Shown: positions 13,467-24,227 of the stretch, in pieces | Numbering within the stretch: the first letter of the stretch is position 1 | Layout of the letters: each line of letters opens with the position of its first letter | Source: Siphonodentalium dalli | Taxonomy: Eukaryota; Mollusca; Scaphopoda; Gadilida; Siphonodentaliidae | Reading direction: 5' to 3' | NCBI GenBank assembly: GCA_032622095.1 | Contig: CP136063.1 | Coordinates: forward strand, 13,121,814 to 13,185,813 | DNA: 64,000 bases | Notes under the pieces: generated by a model | The model's database searches: none | Told to the model about the DNA's origin: nothing | Seen by the model: the letters and a program-made list of their open reading frames with translations, nothing else | Made by a program: the position numbers and the translations under genes

Positions 13467-13609
13467 GGGTATCAGAATGGTACAAGGTCAAGGTTGTGAA
13501 GGTTCGGGACAGAACTCTCCAACCCAGGACCCAGGTGCTCTACTTCAAAGATGAAACATATACTGGAGGTCATCTGGTCACTGAATATAGGGGAGCGTAC
13601 CATCCCTGA
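13467..13609 (+). CDS. Candidate terminal coding exon, unknown gene
   Basis: It follows a strong acceptor (pyrimidine-rich GTGACCTCTTTTGTAG). The frame starting at 13469 encodes 46 residues to a TGA at 13607, including VSEWYKVKVVKVRDRT and QVLYFKDETYTGGHLVTEY. The alternating hydrophobic and charged residues look like beta strands, but I cannot name a family. A further short coding-like frame (YGIKSVREEDLTASARRLYG) ends at 14071. Without transcript data this remains a guess from splice signal and composition. Confidence 0.27.
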
Positions 13610-14489
13610 AGTTTATAGATAATTGTAAGTCACCACTCATTGAACAAATCATCCAAACATGCAGTTTAATAGTCCTATTGTTACACAACTTCTGTAATGC
13701 CTTTACGGCTGTAACAATACACATTTTAAAGATATGATACATATCACAATACAAACTTACATTATGATCAATACATGTCACAATTCACTTTATTGCTTTT
13801 GAAACTGAACTGAAATTGATATTTCTAATATTTGAACAATTATTGATCTAAAAATCATTGATTGTATCTTTACAACAATCTCTCAATGTTGTATGAGTCA
13901 TTTTGGTGGAAAAAATATTTTGTATACCATATTTATACAACAATTTACAAGATGATGTTCATATATATACTTAAGTATGGTATAAAGTCTGTGAGAGAAG
14001 AGGATTTGACAGCAAGCGCCAGGCGCTTATATGGAGGCATGTCCTCAGAAAAGAACAGTATATGCTTATGAGTCATTTTGATCATTTACATAATCTAGAA
14101 GTGCAGTGTCATATTTCGCCTACCAGCACAAGCAGTGCTCCTTGATTTTATTATACTTTTGTATCCAGAAGAGCAGAGGACATCATATGTATTGTATCAT
14201 CAGAATTGCATTGCGATACAATCAAATGTATATACATCTTAGAAGCATTTCAACATCACAGATCTAACCATGATTTGACGCCTTACATGTACATGTACAT
14301 ATGCGAATAATGCATTTAGATTGGTTGCCCATATGTAAATATAATTGTCTAAAATATATCTAAAAAAGCCCTCTAATTGCCCTCATGCTGTTTTAAATTT
14401 GGCACCGATGGGTGCGAGAATTTAAATATGAGTAAAGTACTTGCTTAACACTTTCATGACTGGAGCTTCCTGAAATTTTGCGAAAAACC

Positions 14490-14646
14490 CTGTGCCAATG
14501 CCTTCTTTTATATAAGCGAGTCTCCCATAGGGAGTCTCATATATATAAGAGAATACATTCGCCTAACAATATTTACCTTGATCGTGTAAGCCAGTGCAAG
14601 GATCCATATGGGAGACTCGCATGTATAAGATAATGCACTGGCACAG
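14490..14646. repeat. Foldback repeat with about 40-bp arms
   Basis: The left arm (CTGTGCCAATGCC ... GAGTCTCCCATA, 14490-14530) is complementary to the right arm (TATGGGAGACTCGC ... GCACTGGCACAG, 14607-14646). The same terminal word (GCCAATGCATTCTCTTATAT) builds shorter hairpins at 41948-42016 and 42760-42828, so it is a family. Confidence 0.65.
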
Positions 14647-15350
14647 GATCTTTAATGCTGCACCAGTGAAGCTCCCGTCCTGAAAGGGTAAATTACTCTG
14701 ATGCATAAATTCCACATTCCCTTAGTTCGTCATTATTGGTTGATACATTACTGTTTATATACCAATCTCTCATTTTCATATACCAGTTAACTGTTAAGCC
14801 TCCTTTGTTGTTGCACTTTACATCCCTCTTAATTCCTATATGACATACAGTCACACCTGGAAACAATTGCAACTCTAACTTTTGCTCTGAAGATTGCATG
14901 GAAATCCCAATTATTATTTTTTTATTCTAGTGAAAACTATTCCAAACTAAATCAAAGTTTTGCCAATTTACTATTTTTGGTGAGATTTAAAAGTGAGTAA
15001 TATAAAACCATAAAAATGATTAATTGCCCTCAGAAAATTTTTGGTCAACCTATTGTTCATAAAAAAAATTCTTAGGCAGATGCATGTTGATAATGTTTGG
15101 CTGTTATTAATAAAGTTCCAAACTCCTGTGGCAAAATCAAAGTGGGTTTGCTGTATTTGATTAAAATTTAGAGGTGAAATCTCTAAAAACTTTTAAGCTA
15201 TTATAAAAGGTGGTATAAAAGGAGTGTTCAGATGAGTCCGTTGCCTCAGTCTGTAATCTGTGCATGTATGTTGCTTTGACACGATCCTTTGTCTGCATTA
15301 AGCCGTTCACACAAGCGCTTACTTTGCATTATAACTCAGAGCTTCTGATT

Positions 15351-15570
15351 AAAGGCATGCATGGTCTTCATTGTGGGTATTGTTGTTAAAATAGTCACAT
15401 CCGCTAAAACCACCATAAACAGACAGAATATTATAATATTGACATATTTTGTTCTTATGCCAATCATAAATATCACGTAAATAGAATGTTATCGTCAAGT
15501 TCATACACTTTTTTATGTAAACAAAAGCCAAACATGTTACCGAACCTTGTTTTTGTTTACATAACACAGC
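15351..15570 (+). mobile_element. Partial TTAA MITE, family C
   Basis: It starts TTAAAGGCATGCATGGTCTTC and carries blocks shared with the intact family-C element at 47589-48085: a C/T-rich left end, a CCATAAACAGACAGAATATT-like block and TTTTGTTTACATAAC. No right terminus is visible. Another degraded relative lies at about 45557-45680. Confidence 0.45.
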
Positions 15571-15717
15571 TTACAAACTTGACAGTACATGTACCATACT
15601 ATTTATCTACTAATGAACGATATTTATTTTTACCTATTCTGACTAAACACGAGCTGGGGTTCCCTACAATATTTATGTTATATTTCCTCCCATTCGTGGC
15701 CTCAATGAGAGGGTTTC

Positions 15718-16032
15718 CTAGTTTGGTTGGTATGCGGGTAGGGTCATTAATTGTGGTGGTCTGTTTGATGTCGGATATTTCCGGCTGTGATTCGGCGCAT
15801 TATTGGATGGGCCACGTGACCGATTGGGTTGGTTCCGGAGGTTTGCTATATATGGTGCTATTGGCGCGTTCCATTGCCTTCGCTTTGGGTTTCCAGATTT
15901 AGAGGGGCAACTCCGAGCCAAATGATTTCCTTCACAAACCCAGCAAGCTATGTGCCTTTGATTTTCCGTCTTAAAGGTGCAGTCACGGGAAAAATGATTA
16001 CCTCGACACGTCCAACATTCGATTGAAGCCAT
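15718..16032 (-). pseudogene. Gag-type zinc-knuckle fragment of a retrotransposon
   Basis: A 104-codon minus-strand frame with two zinc knuckles near its N-terminus: CWTCRGNHFSRDC at about residues 6-18 and CWVCEGNHLARSC at about 31-43. Both have C-x2-C-x3-H-x4-C spacing, followed by a basic, Asn/Pro-rich tail. Such paired knuckles bind nucleic acid in LTR-retrotransposon Gag proteins. The capsid-like region upstream, protease and polymerase are absent, so this is a relic. It could come from the same family as the gag-like ORF at 32953-33519, which ends just where knuckles would begin; that link is inference. Confidence 0.6.
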
Positions 16033-16194
16033 TATGCATATAAACAGTTAGACTCACGTTTTGCGAATTTTCCCACACTGTTTCTGTTCACACTGTTCCT
16101 ATTCTGGTTTCACGTTGTGTCTGCGATTAGCGTTCAGATCCTGGCTCGAAGGCACCAGTTAAGATATATGTGCCAATACGGGTACATATAACTC

Positions 16195-17286
16195 TTAACT
16201 CTTTCACTGCCGATCGCGACTACAGTCGAATTACCCATACACTGCCGATAGCGACTTGAGTCGAAATCGGGTACATGCTGACAGCAGGACGGGTACATGT
16301 GGTGTAAATATGGCCGTCCAGCGAATATGAAGCATATGAGTTCCAGTGCATGATGGGTACACACATGACATTTTTATAAGTTCCAGACTATATAACACTA
16401 GGAAACGTGTGAGATTGTGCAGATAAGAGGCATTCTCTGTATATAGGACTATATAACGCGAACCGTTATATAAGGGCACTTGGTGATGTCATGGTCACGT
16501 GGTCACGTGTGTATCTCAAGCTATCATATTTTTACCAATAATATAAAATGGAAACTCAAATACAACAACCTACATAATATGATATGTTCATCAAATGCTT
16601 ATAAAATGATGAAGTCGGAAAACACCCAAAACATACGGCCATACTAGTGTTATATGTAGATCCAAGATGGCCACCAAGGTCACGTGACCAATGTGAGGTG
16701 GCCTATGTGGCTCCAACATAGCAACATGTCTATATGGTCCAACAACAGAAGTCAGACATTTACGATATATTGAAATGTTAATTCAATACCCGCAACTATA
16801 CCTGTGTGTACATGGTATATGTGACCACTCACGCATAAGTTCGTGGTAATCACCACGGTCACGTGACCTATTCAAATGTGGGTATATATAGCACATTTTG
16901 TACGGGTATGGGTCCCTCTCTGAAAGATGACAACTAACGTGAGAAATAAATGTTGAGAATGACCAATTTCTGGCAATTTTCTGCTTCGATAGCACCCATA
17001 TATACCCATATATTCATGAATAGGCATAAAACCCAGCTATTAGTGTGTAAACCAAAATGGCCGCCAAGGTCATGTAACCTCTATGGTGGTGGCGTGAGTT
17101 GTTATGAACTTGCGATGCCTATGTCTAGTCACATATGAAGTTTTAACACATTATTCCGAGCGATACTTGAGATACCCTATGTTACTTATTATACACACAT
17201 AATGTATTCTATACATTGTATACATGTATTGTATGCTTGGCAGTGGGGTATCTGGCTGTTGTGCTGAGTGGCAGTGAAAGAGTTAA
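16195..17286 (+). mobile_element. piggyBac-like non-autonomous element with TTAA duplications
   Basis: Perfect 13-bp terminal inverted repeats (CTCTTTCACTGCC at 16199; complement GGCAGTGAAAGAG ending at 17282) flanked by TTAA on both sides (16195-16198 and 17283-17286). The element is 1,084 bp. The interior has no transposase-like frame but contains repeated CACGTG/GGTCACGTG words and CCAAGATGGCC/CCAAAATGGCC blocks. TTAA duplication is the hallmark of piggyBac-type insertion, so mobilisation in trans is likely. Confidence 0.8.
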
Positions 17287-17565
17287 GACAATCAAAACGG
17301 TTTGATTATTTAATTACAACAAAGTCAATGCTGGTGTATAGTCCACTTACAATGGTCTCGTTACCACATATTTTCTGTAACTGATATGTATATATGCTCT
17401 TCATACTTGGAGGTCAATAAACAATAATCAACCGATTGCTGGATGTCATGCCGATGTATAAAAAATATGGTAATCATCAAGCAAGGCATCCTCAGAAACA
17501 CAATAGGCCGTGACCACGCATCGCATCTCAAGGAGACGCAGAACACAAACAACTGCATGACGAGA

Positions 17566-17706
17566 TGTCAGAAATGGTAACGCGCTCAAGATCATATATT
17601 ATATACCCATGATTGTAATTATAGAATATAAGAAAACCAATGTCAGAAATATTAACGCGCTCAAGATCATATATTATATACCCATGATTGTAATTATAGA
17701 ATATAA
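17566..17706 (+). repeat. 75-bp tandem duplication
   Basis: TGTCAGAAATGGTAACGCGC at 17566 recurs at 17641 (ATTAACGCGC variant), followed by the same run to GAATATAA. A third diverged copy begins near 18072. A 49-codon minus-strand frame (17595 down to 17446, starting MILSALPFLT) overlaps the first unit; frames of this length are expected by chance and I do not call it. Confidence 0.75.
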
Positions 17707-18255
17707 AATATATTGGTTTTGCAAATGACCAACTCAGAATTCCGTTAAAATAACAATAACAACCAGCACCTAATTAACGATCCGGCGGCCGACTCGGCCG
17801 TCTCCGACCACAACCCCCAGTGGGCTGCAGAACGAAAACAAGTTTAAATATACGACTAACAAATTATCTTTTTCATTTCTTTTATTTATAATTGGCATAG
17901 CTCATCACAAACCAAAAATCAACTGTATTGACATAATGTTAACGACAAAAACGAAATTGAAATTAAACCTTTTACCGGACTCGGCCTCCGGTCGCAGTTC
18001 GATGTTTAATCCTCCCAAAAATTCCAATTCAATAAATAAAACACCCACACGCCCAGTCGAAACAAGAAAACCATAGTCAGAAATGGTAACGCCACCAAGA
18101 TCGTATTATTAGCCATAAATATAAATAATAATACAATTATTCTATAAACTAGCTTTCAAATTTTATGCGGGAAATTTGCGTACTTCCATATTTCAAGTTT
18201 CCCCGTTTCTCGTGGCATACATTACTTTCATCAAACTGTCTTCTTTATTACACAA
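17707..18255. other. Non-coding stretch, no gene recognised
   Basis: Contains locally GC-rich patches (CCGGCGGCCGACTCGGCCG near 17780, CGGACTCGGCCTCCGG near 17976). No supportable gene. Confidence 0.4.
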
Positions 18256-18830
18256 GCTGATAGGCCCGACTTCACCCGGGCTGTTTCCCATCTGCTTTCC
18301 GGTGAAAGGTGCGATTTGACCTTCAATTGACTATTTCGAAAGTCAAGGTCAGGTCAGGGTCATGATTTGTCCAGTCCAAAACACCCCCACCCGTAGAAAA
18401 CTACCCATAGGTATCATATTTCGTCGAAATCCGTCCGTTTTACCCAACTTGAACTTTAATTAACAATTTTGAAGGTCAAGGTAAGGTCAGAGTCATGATT
18501 TGACCCGTCCAAAACACCCCCCCGACAAAAGTACCCATAGGTATCAAATTTCGTCGAAATCTATCCGTTTTATCCGAGTTGACCTTTGATTGGCCATATT
18601 GAAGGTCAAGGTCAGGCCGAGGTCACGATTTGACCCGTTCAAAACTCTCCTCGGACCAAAGTATCCCTAGGTATAAAATTTCGCCGAAATTTGTCGGTTT
18701 TACCCAAATTGACCTTGCATTGACAGTTTTAAAGGTCAAGGTCAGGTCGGGGTCACGATTTGACCCGTTCAAAACACTTCCCGGACACAAATACCCATAA
18801 GTATCAAATTACGTTGAAATCTATGGAAAG
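18256..18830 (+). repeat. 130-bp satellite block with hairpin head, 4 copies
   Basis: A hairpin head (GCCCGACTTCACCCGGGC, near 18263) precedes four diverged copies of a roughly 130-bp unit. Landmarks AAGGTCAAGGTCAGG recur near 18340, 18473, 18603 and 18731, each followed by CAAAACACCCCC and ATTTCGTCGAAATC. The same monomer forms three copies at 28066-28430, where the opposite (tail) end of the element is preserved. Confidence 0.8.
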
Positions 18831-19439
18831 CCGAGGAGGACATGTTGGTTGCTTATTGCTAGATATACGACGCGGTATTTTGAAGGTGTTTCAAACTAGG
18901 AGATAGAAGTATTCTGCCTTTCAAATGGTGATGAATTATAGTAGTTTATTCAAATTTTATGGCATAAATTGTTATTAAAACCGTATATACTATAAAAAAT
19001 TAATGACTCGAAAATTAAGTGGGCCTTTAAACAAAGTCACAATTGCATTTAGGCTCATCTCATACTCGTCCATTCAGCGATATTCTACTGCGCAGTTTGT
19101 TATAGCCTCCAGTATTTATTGAGCGTTATACCCCCAACTGTTATAATTCGCCTTTAGCAGGCGTACTCTTGCCTCAGATTATTGAGATATTAGGTCACAC
19201 ATAATCACATTAAATCGCATCGTAACATAGCAATTGTGTGGGCTCCTTGGCGTGAATATGTAATGAGAAATAAGGTCATACGTAATGACATTAAACTCAA
19301 GAAAACCCTCGAAAACAAAACAAAATCACATTTAATGTTTTACGTTATTTCCTTCATAAAAAGAATCTTCGTGATAATGAACCCTCTCGTTACTTTAGAA
19401 TATAGAATTAACCTTAAAATAAAAAAAATCTTTGGAACA

Positions 19440-19745
19440 CAGAACCTTCGGAATAACGAACCTTCGGATTGGTGAACCTTCGGAATAGCGAACATTCAGA
19501 GAAATTTCGGAATAGTGGACCTTCGGGATAGTGAACATTCGGAATAGAGACATGCCCCCCAATATTCATATTATATGCCCAGAGTTCAAAGGTATGGACC
19601 CATAAAATTCTAAACTTGGCCCTTAAAATATTGAACTCCAAATTGGAGCACACACAGAACACCACTTAAGTCAACTGAACCTATGTCATGTCCCAATGCG
19701 GGAGGGTCCATATATACCACAACATTCATAGTATATGCCAAGAAT
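19440..19745 (-). repeat. CCTTCGGAATAG minisatellite plus 125-bp family unit
   Basis: About eight imperfect copies of a 16-bp word (AACCTTCGGAATAGCG) at 19440-19550 are followed by one and a half units of a roughly 125-bp family (CAAAGGTATGG ... ATATACCACAACATTCATA). The same minisatellite appears inside the 1,410-bp duplication (about 19980-20035 and 21390-21445) and, inverted, at 44306-44465. The 125-bp family is amplified at 32400-32985. Confidence 0.75.
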
Positions 19746-20062
19746 TCAAAGGTATGGGCCGACGTAATGACATAAAATCTCAAGAAAACCAGCGAAAACA
19801 AAACAAAATCACATTTAATGTTCTAAGTTAAGTTATTTCCTCCTGTATCTGTATCGGTGTGCGCGCATGATCAGTTCGGATGTGAGCGCACACTCCATAT
19901 AAAGAATCTTTGTGAAAATGAACCCTCTCAAATTAGTCTCAATACTTTAAAATATAGAATTAACCTAAAAATAACAAAAACCTTCGGAATAGAGAACCTT
20001 CGGAATAGCGGACCTTCGGGATAGCAAACCTTCATAATAGAAGCATGTCCCCACAATTACAC

Positions 20063-20218
20063 CGGTGACGTAAACACATGTGCCAATCTTAGTTGTACTC
20101 TCGTAATTATCGGTACGATGAAACGGTGACGGAATCTGACGAGGTTTGCCGAATGTACAATCACCCAGTGAATTATCGATCGACCATGCGATATCAAAAA
20201 ACCAAAAGCTAGAAACAC
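20063..20218 (-). CDS. Candidate internal exon, duplicated at 21473-21628
   Basis: Minus strand, following an acceptor TGGTGTTTCTAG at 20219-20220. An open frame with no Met reads SFWFFDIAWSIDNSLGDC, then TFGKPRQIPSPFHRTDNY, to a possible donor ACCG|GTGTAA. Upstream (20436 down to 20358) another open segment, LVINGRHLFCAIDKVNCLLE, ends at a perfect donor, AAAG|GTAAGT. The phases of the two segments do not match (phase 1 versus phase 2), so they are not simply joined. No family is recognised. An exact copy lies 1,410 bp away in the duplicated unit. Confidence 0.2.
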
Positions 20219-21079
20219 CACACTACGGTGGCGTAACAAGAATATCTACATTAGTATACACGCGGATAGCGGGTAATAACACTGGAGATCATCTTTAGCC
20301 AAGTGTCTTGATGTCATTCACGTTATCAACAGGTCACATAGAAATATAAACACTTACCTTTCATTTCTAGCAAACAATTAACTTTATCAATTGCGCAGAA
20401 CAAGTGTCTTCCGTTAATCACAAGTTTATCACAAAATTACTGCGATAAAATACGTTTATACTTTTAAATTTATCATGATCATTTACGTTACGTTGGAAAT
20501 ATAAGCATACATATGTTCGCCACCAGCCAAATGTGCGTTGATCACCAGCGCACAATTAATGTTTAGAATTCGATATATATTTAGGGTAAACTTAAACAAT
20601 TTTATGAGATTATTTCCAAACTTAATGGGATATAGAACGATCCAGCCCTATCCACAAAAAAACACCTATAATCATATAAACGTCCTGATTCGCACCGCGG
20701 CATACTTTTATTAAGTCTAAGTGCCCCGTTAGACTCTTTTGGTGCCACCTAGACTGTCACCCGTTAATTTACATAGAACACAGACAGACATTTGCAAATG
20801 TTGACACCGCGTGCGGTGTCTTTAACACATCACTGGAGAAGAACGGGTATGCGATTGGTGTAAATTGTCGCTAATCATATTTTTAATCAGTTTTCGTGAT
20901 TTTACCCCAAAGGAGGGGAGTTGTCTTACCCTTATTTTTTGGAAAGCTTCATTCATGGTAGCTTATGGTATAATTAATCTGCTACCTATGATACCTCAGT
21001 ATCAGGAAAACTGAACTAGAAAAGTATATAGTGGATGAGTATACTATCTTACAGCATGTCATATCCATCTACGTATTTA

Positions 21080-21256
21080 TCACTGGTGATCTTCCCAGTC
21101 AGCTAGCCACTTCTTAATATATGGTTCGTCAATCGATAAACTCATGAACGCATTGACGTACCTGTGCGACTTCGGTGTGTTTCTGAGTATTACTAGCAGC
21201 TGCAGCTTTCCTTTTGATTGATGTATCTCTGCTACGGTCGTAGAAGGCCATACGGT
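21080..21256 (-). pseudogene. Truncated duplicate of the death-fold-like exon
   Basis: This is the 3' portion of the exon at 22490-22716, carried by the first unit of the tandem duplication. It keeps the frame running from EIHQSKGKLQLLVIL to the TGA. The first helix region is missing because the duplication breakpoint (21255) falls inside the exon. Confidence 0.5.
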
Positions 21257-22489
21257 ATCTGTATCGGTGTGCGCGCATGATCAGTTCGGATGTGAGCGCA
21301 CACTCCATATAAAGAATCTTTGTGAAAATGAACCCTCTCAAATTAGTCTCAATACTTTAAAATATAGAATTAACCTAAAAATAACAAAAACCTTCGGAAT
21401 AGAGAACCTTCGGAATAGCGGACCTTCGGGATAGCAAACCTTCATAATAGAAGCATGTCCCCACAATTACACCGGTGACGTAAACACATGTGCCAATCTT
21501 AGTTGTACTCTCGTAATTATCGGTACGATGAAACGGTGACGGAATCTGACGAGGTTTGCCGAATGTACAATCACCCAGTGAATTATCGATCGACCATGCG
21601 ATATCAAAAAACCAAAAGCTAGAAACACCACACTACGGTGGCGTAACAAGAATATCTACATTAGTATACACGCGGATAGCGGGTAATAACACTGGAGATC
21701 ATCTTTAGCCAAGTGTCTTGATGTCATTCACGTTATCAACAGGTCACATAGAAATATAAACACTTACCTTTCATTTCTAGCAAACAATTAACTTTATCAA
21801 TTGCGCAGAACAAGTGTCTTCCGTTAATCACAAGTTTATCACAAAATTACTGCGATAAAATACGTTTATACTTTTAAATTTATCATGATCATTTACGTTA
21901 CGTTGGAAATATAAGCATACATATGTTCGCCACCAGCCAAATGTGCGTTGATCACCAGCGCACAATTAATGTTTAGAATTCGATATATATTTAGGGTAAA
22001 CTTAAACAATTTTATGAGATTATTTCCAAACTTAATGGGATATAGAACGATCCAGCCCTATCCACAAAAAAACACCTATAATCATATAAACGTCCTGATT
22101 CGCACCGCGGCATACTTTTATTAAGTCTAAGTGCCCCGTTAGACTCTTTTGGTGCCACCTAGACTGTCACCCGTGAATTTACATAGAACACAGACAGACA
22201 TTTGCAAATGTTGACACCGCGTGCGGTGTCTTTAACACATCACTGGAGAAGAACGGGTATGCGATTGGTGTAAATTGTCGCTAATCATATTTTTAATCAG
22301 TTTTCGTGATTTTACCCCAAAGGAGGGGAGTTGTCTTACCCTTATTTTTTGGAAAGCTTCATTCATGGTAGCTTATGGTATAATTAATCTGCTACCTATG
22401 ATACCTCAGTATCAGGAAAACTGAACTAGAAAAGTATATAGTGGATGAGTATACTATATTACAGCATGTCATATCCATCTACGTATTTA

Positions 22490-22716
22490 TCACTGGTGAT
22501 CTTCCCAGTCAGCTAGCCACTTCTTAATATATGGTTCGTCAATCGATAAACTCATGAACGCATTGACGTACCTGTGCGACTTCGGTGTGTTTCTGAGTAT
22601 TACTAGCAGCTGCAGCTTTCCTTTTGATTGATGTATCTCTGCTACGGTCGTAGAAGGCCATACGGTATACCCACACTTATTTCGTTGGCCAGTATCTTAA
22701 TCAATCGTTGTGATGC
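22490..22716 (-). pseudogene. Death-fold (CARD-like) exon with a frameshift
   Basis: Minus strand, just after an acceptor (GACTACTGTTAG, AG at 22717-22718). The first frame reads ASQRLIKILANEISVGIPYG then LLRP before a stop. The neighbouring frame continues AEIHQSKGKLQLLVIL, RNTPKSHRYVNAFMSLSI and DEPYIKKWLADWEDHQ to TGA at 22490. Together they follow the helix pattern of CARD/death-fold domains: an LL pair in helix 4, an aromatic-x2-L in helix 5 and a final L/W-rich helix. A 1-nt deletion or 2-nt insertion near 22645-22660 separates the halves. Such domains mediate homotypic assembly in apoptosis and innate immunity. The fold call is by eye; the frameshift suggests a pseudogene or a sequencing error. 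Confidence 0.42.
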
Positions 22717-23700
22717 CTAACAGTAGTCCTGTCGAAAACTTCCAGCAGATAAGAACAATGCACACGGTGCTAGTTTGTGGACATTAAATGGGACTATGAA
22801 CTGCACCGCCCCATACGCCAGTGTATGTTTGAGATACAGACAGGATAGATGTTTTATTTACAAAATGTCAAATTAACAGAACAACATACACCCTGAAATA
22901 CACACATATATTAATTGGAGTGAAATGACAATATAAAACACATACATTACAATAACTTCAGTCACTTGCCGGGGGCAGACATAACACTATACTATATCAG
23001 TGCTGTCTTCCTGTCTGTCCCAGCAGCATATATTTAAAAAATTAAGTAGGGTGTATATATTTGGTTAACAGCAGAATGATTCCCCGAGCCATGCCCCACC
23101 CCGAAATGCATACCGCCGCCACAGAGGCCGTCGGCCCGCCCAGTCATCTTATATAAGCGATGAATTGATGCGACCCAGAAGCGGAAGCAGTTGACTCCCT
23201 CCACCACACACGGACATTTACTCGAAACCTTCGAAACACTGCGGAAGTTATACAGTTACATCAATGCGTTCGCCGAATTTCTGAATTGGCGAACCATCTA
23301 TTGATAAATGGCTAGCTTACTGGGAAACCAATCGTTAGCCCCATGAGATCTGTAAAAAATGTAGATAGAAATGACCTTCTGAATGCTAGTATACTGTCAA
23401 TCAAATAATTATTAGCAGAGCTGGTCGTTGCTGCATTCCGACTAGTTTGGATATCCAGATACTTTCAGTGTTAAACTTTCAGTGTTAAATTGACTGTTTT
23501 CAAACAATGATTTTGTTGTCAAATCATAATGTACTGCACTTATTAAAGGTTTTTTGATGTTGGAAATTTATCCATGATCATAACATTCAAGCCTGAGTTT
23601 AGTTTGCCTGTCATTTGCAGAATTAGGTCACCAGAGGGTGAATTTAGTGATGCTATGCCTTTCCGTGCACGATGACTGCCAGATTTAGCAGATGAGTTAT
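22665..23700. other. Non-coding stretch; possible TATA region
   Basis: No gene seen beyond the exon described above. A TATATAAG-type box near 23150 follows a locally GC-rich segment (about 23080-23145), which could be a promoter, but no downstream coding frame supports it. Confidence 0.3.
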
Positions 23701-23798
23701 ATCATATGCTACCAAAGCTTGCAACACACATAATCAATCGCCGATTTATATCATATGCTACCAAAGCTTGCAACGCACATAATCAATCGCCGATTTTG
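23701..23798 (+). repeat. 49-bp tandem repeat, 2 copies
   Basis: ATCATATGCTACCAAAGCTT starts at 23701 and again at 23750, one difference being ACACACA versus ACGCACA. A 68-codon open frame runs through it but looks incidental. Confidence 0.85.
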
Positions 23799-23982
23799 GA
23801 GCAAAATCGTGAGGTAGACACCGGCTCAAGGATTACACGAAACGTTCTGATTAGAGGAACCATTCTGACAGGAAGTGTTGAATACCTTGTAGGTATGATC
23901 GAGCTAGATTAATCAGACGCCATGTTGGCCGCCATCTTGATTTTAGGTGATTATTCCTCAACTCAATTATAAGAGGAATTAT

Positions 23983-24227
23983 AGCCGAGGTATTTCCTAC
24001 ACGTATATGTATGCCATTAGATTTATATTTTAGCCGAGGTATTTCCTACACGTATATGTATGCCATTAGATTTGTATTTTAGCCGAGGTATTTCCTATAC
24101 ATATATGTATGCCATTAGATTTGTATTTTAGCCGAGGTATTTCCTACACGTATATGTATGCCATTAGATTTGTATTATAGCCGAGGTATTTCCTACACGT
24201 ATATGTATGCCATTAGATTTGTATTTT
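23983..24227 (+). repeat. 49-bp tandem repeat, 5 copies
   Basis: Units begin AGCCGAGGTATTTCCTACAC at 23983, 24032, 24081, 24130 and 24179, and a sixth is cut short at 24228. The unit sequence is unrelated to the neighbouring 49-bp pair at 23701 despite the same period. Confidence 0.9.

Larger units (their letters stand above)
19845..22664 (+). repeat. 1,410-bp direct tandem duplication, two nearly identical copies
   Basis: Unit 1 is 19845-21254 and unit 2 is 21255-22664. Reading them side by side I noticed only two differences (T/G at about 20766/22176 and C/A at about 21046/22456). The join has a 4-bp microhomology, GTAT, present at the left edge, the junction and the right edge (19845, 21255, 22665). 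Each unit carries the CCTTCGGAATAG minisatellite, a coding-like minus-strand exon and the 3' part of a death-fold-like exon. It is a recent event or an assembly duplication. Confidence 0.9.

Noticed and set aside
17446-17595. 49-codon minus-strand frame starting MILSALPFLT
   Set aside because: Length expected by chance, overlaps a tandem duplication, no splice or family support.
23701-24227. CRISPR-like appearance of short direct repeats
   Set aside because: Units are contiguous with no variable spacers, and the DNA is eukaryotic.
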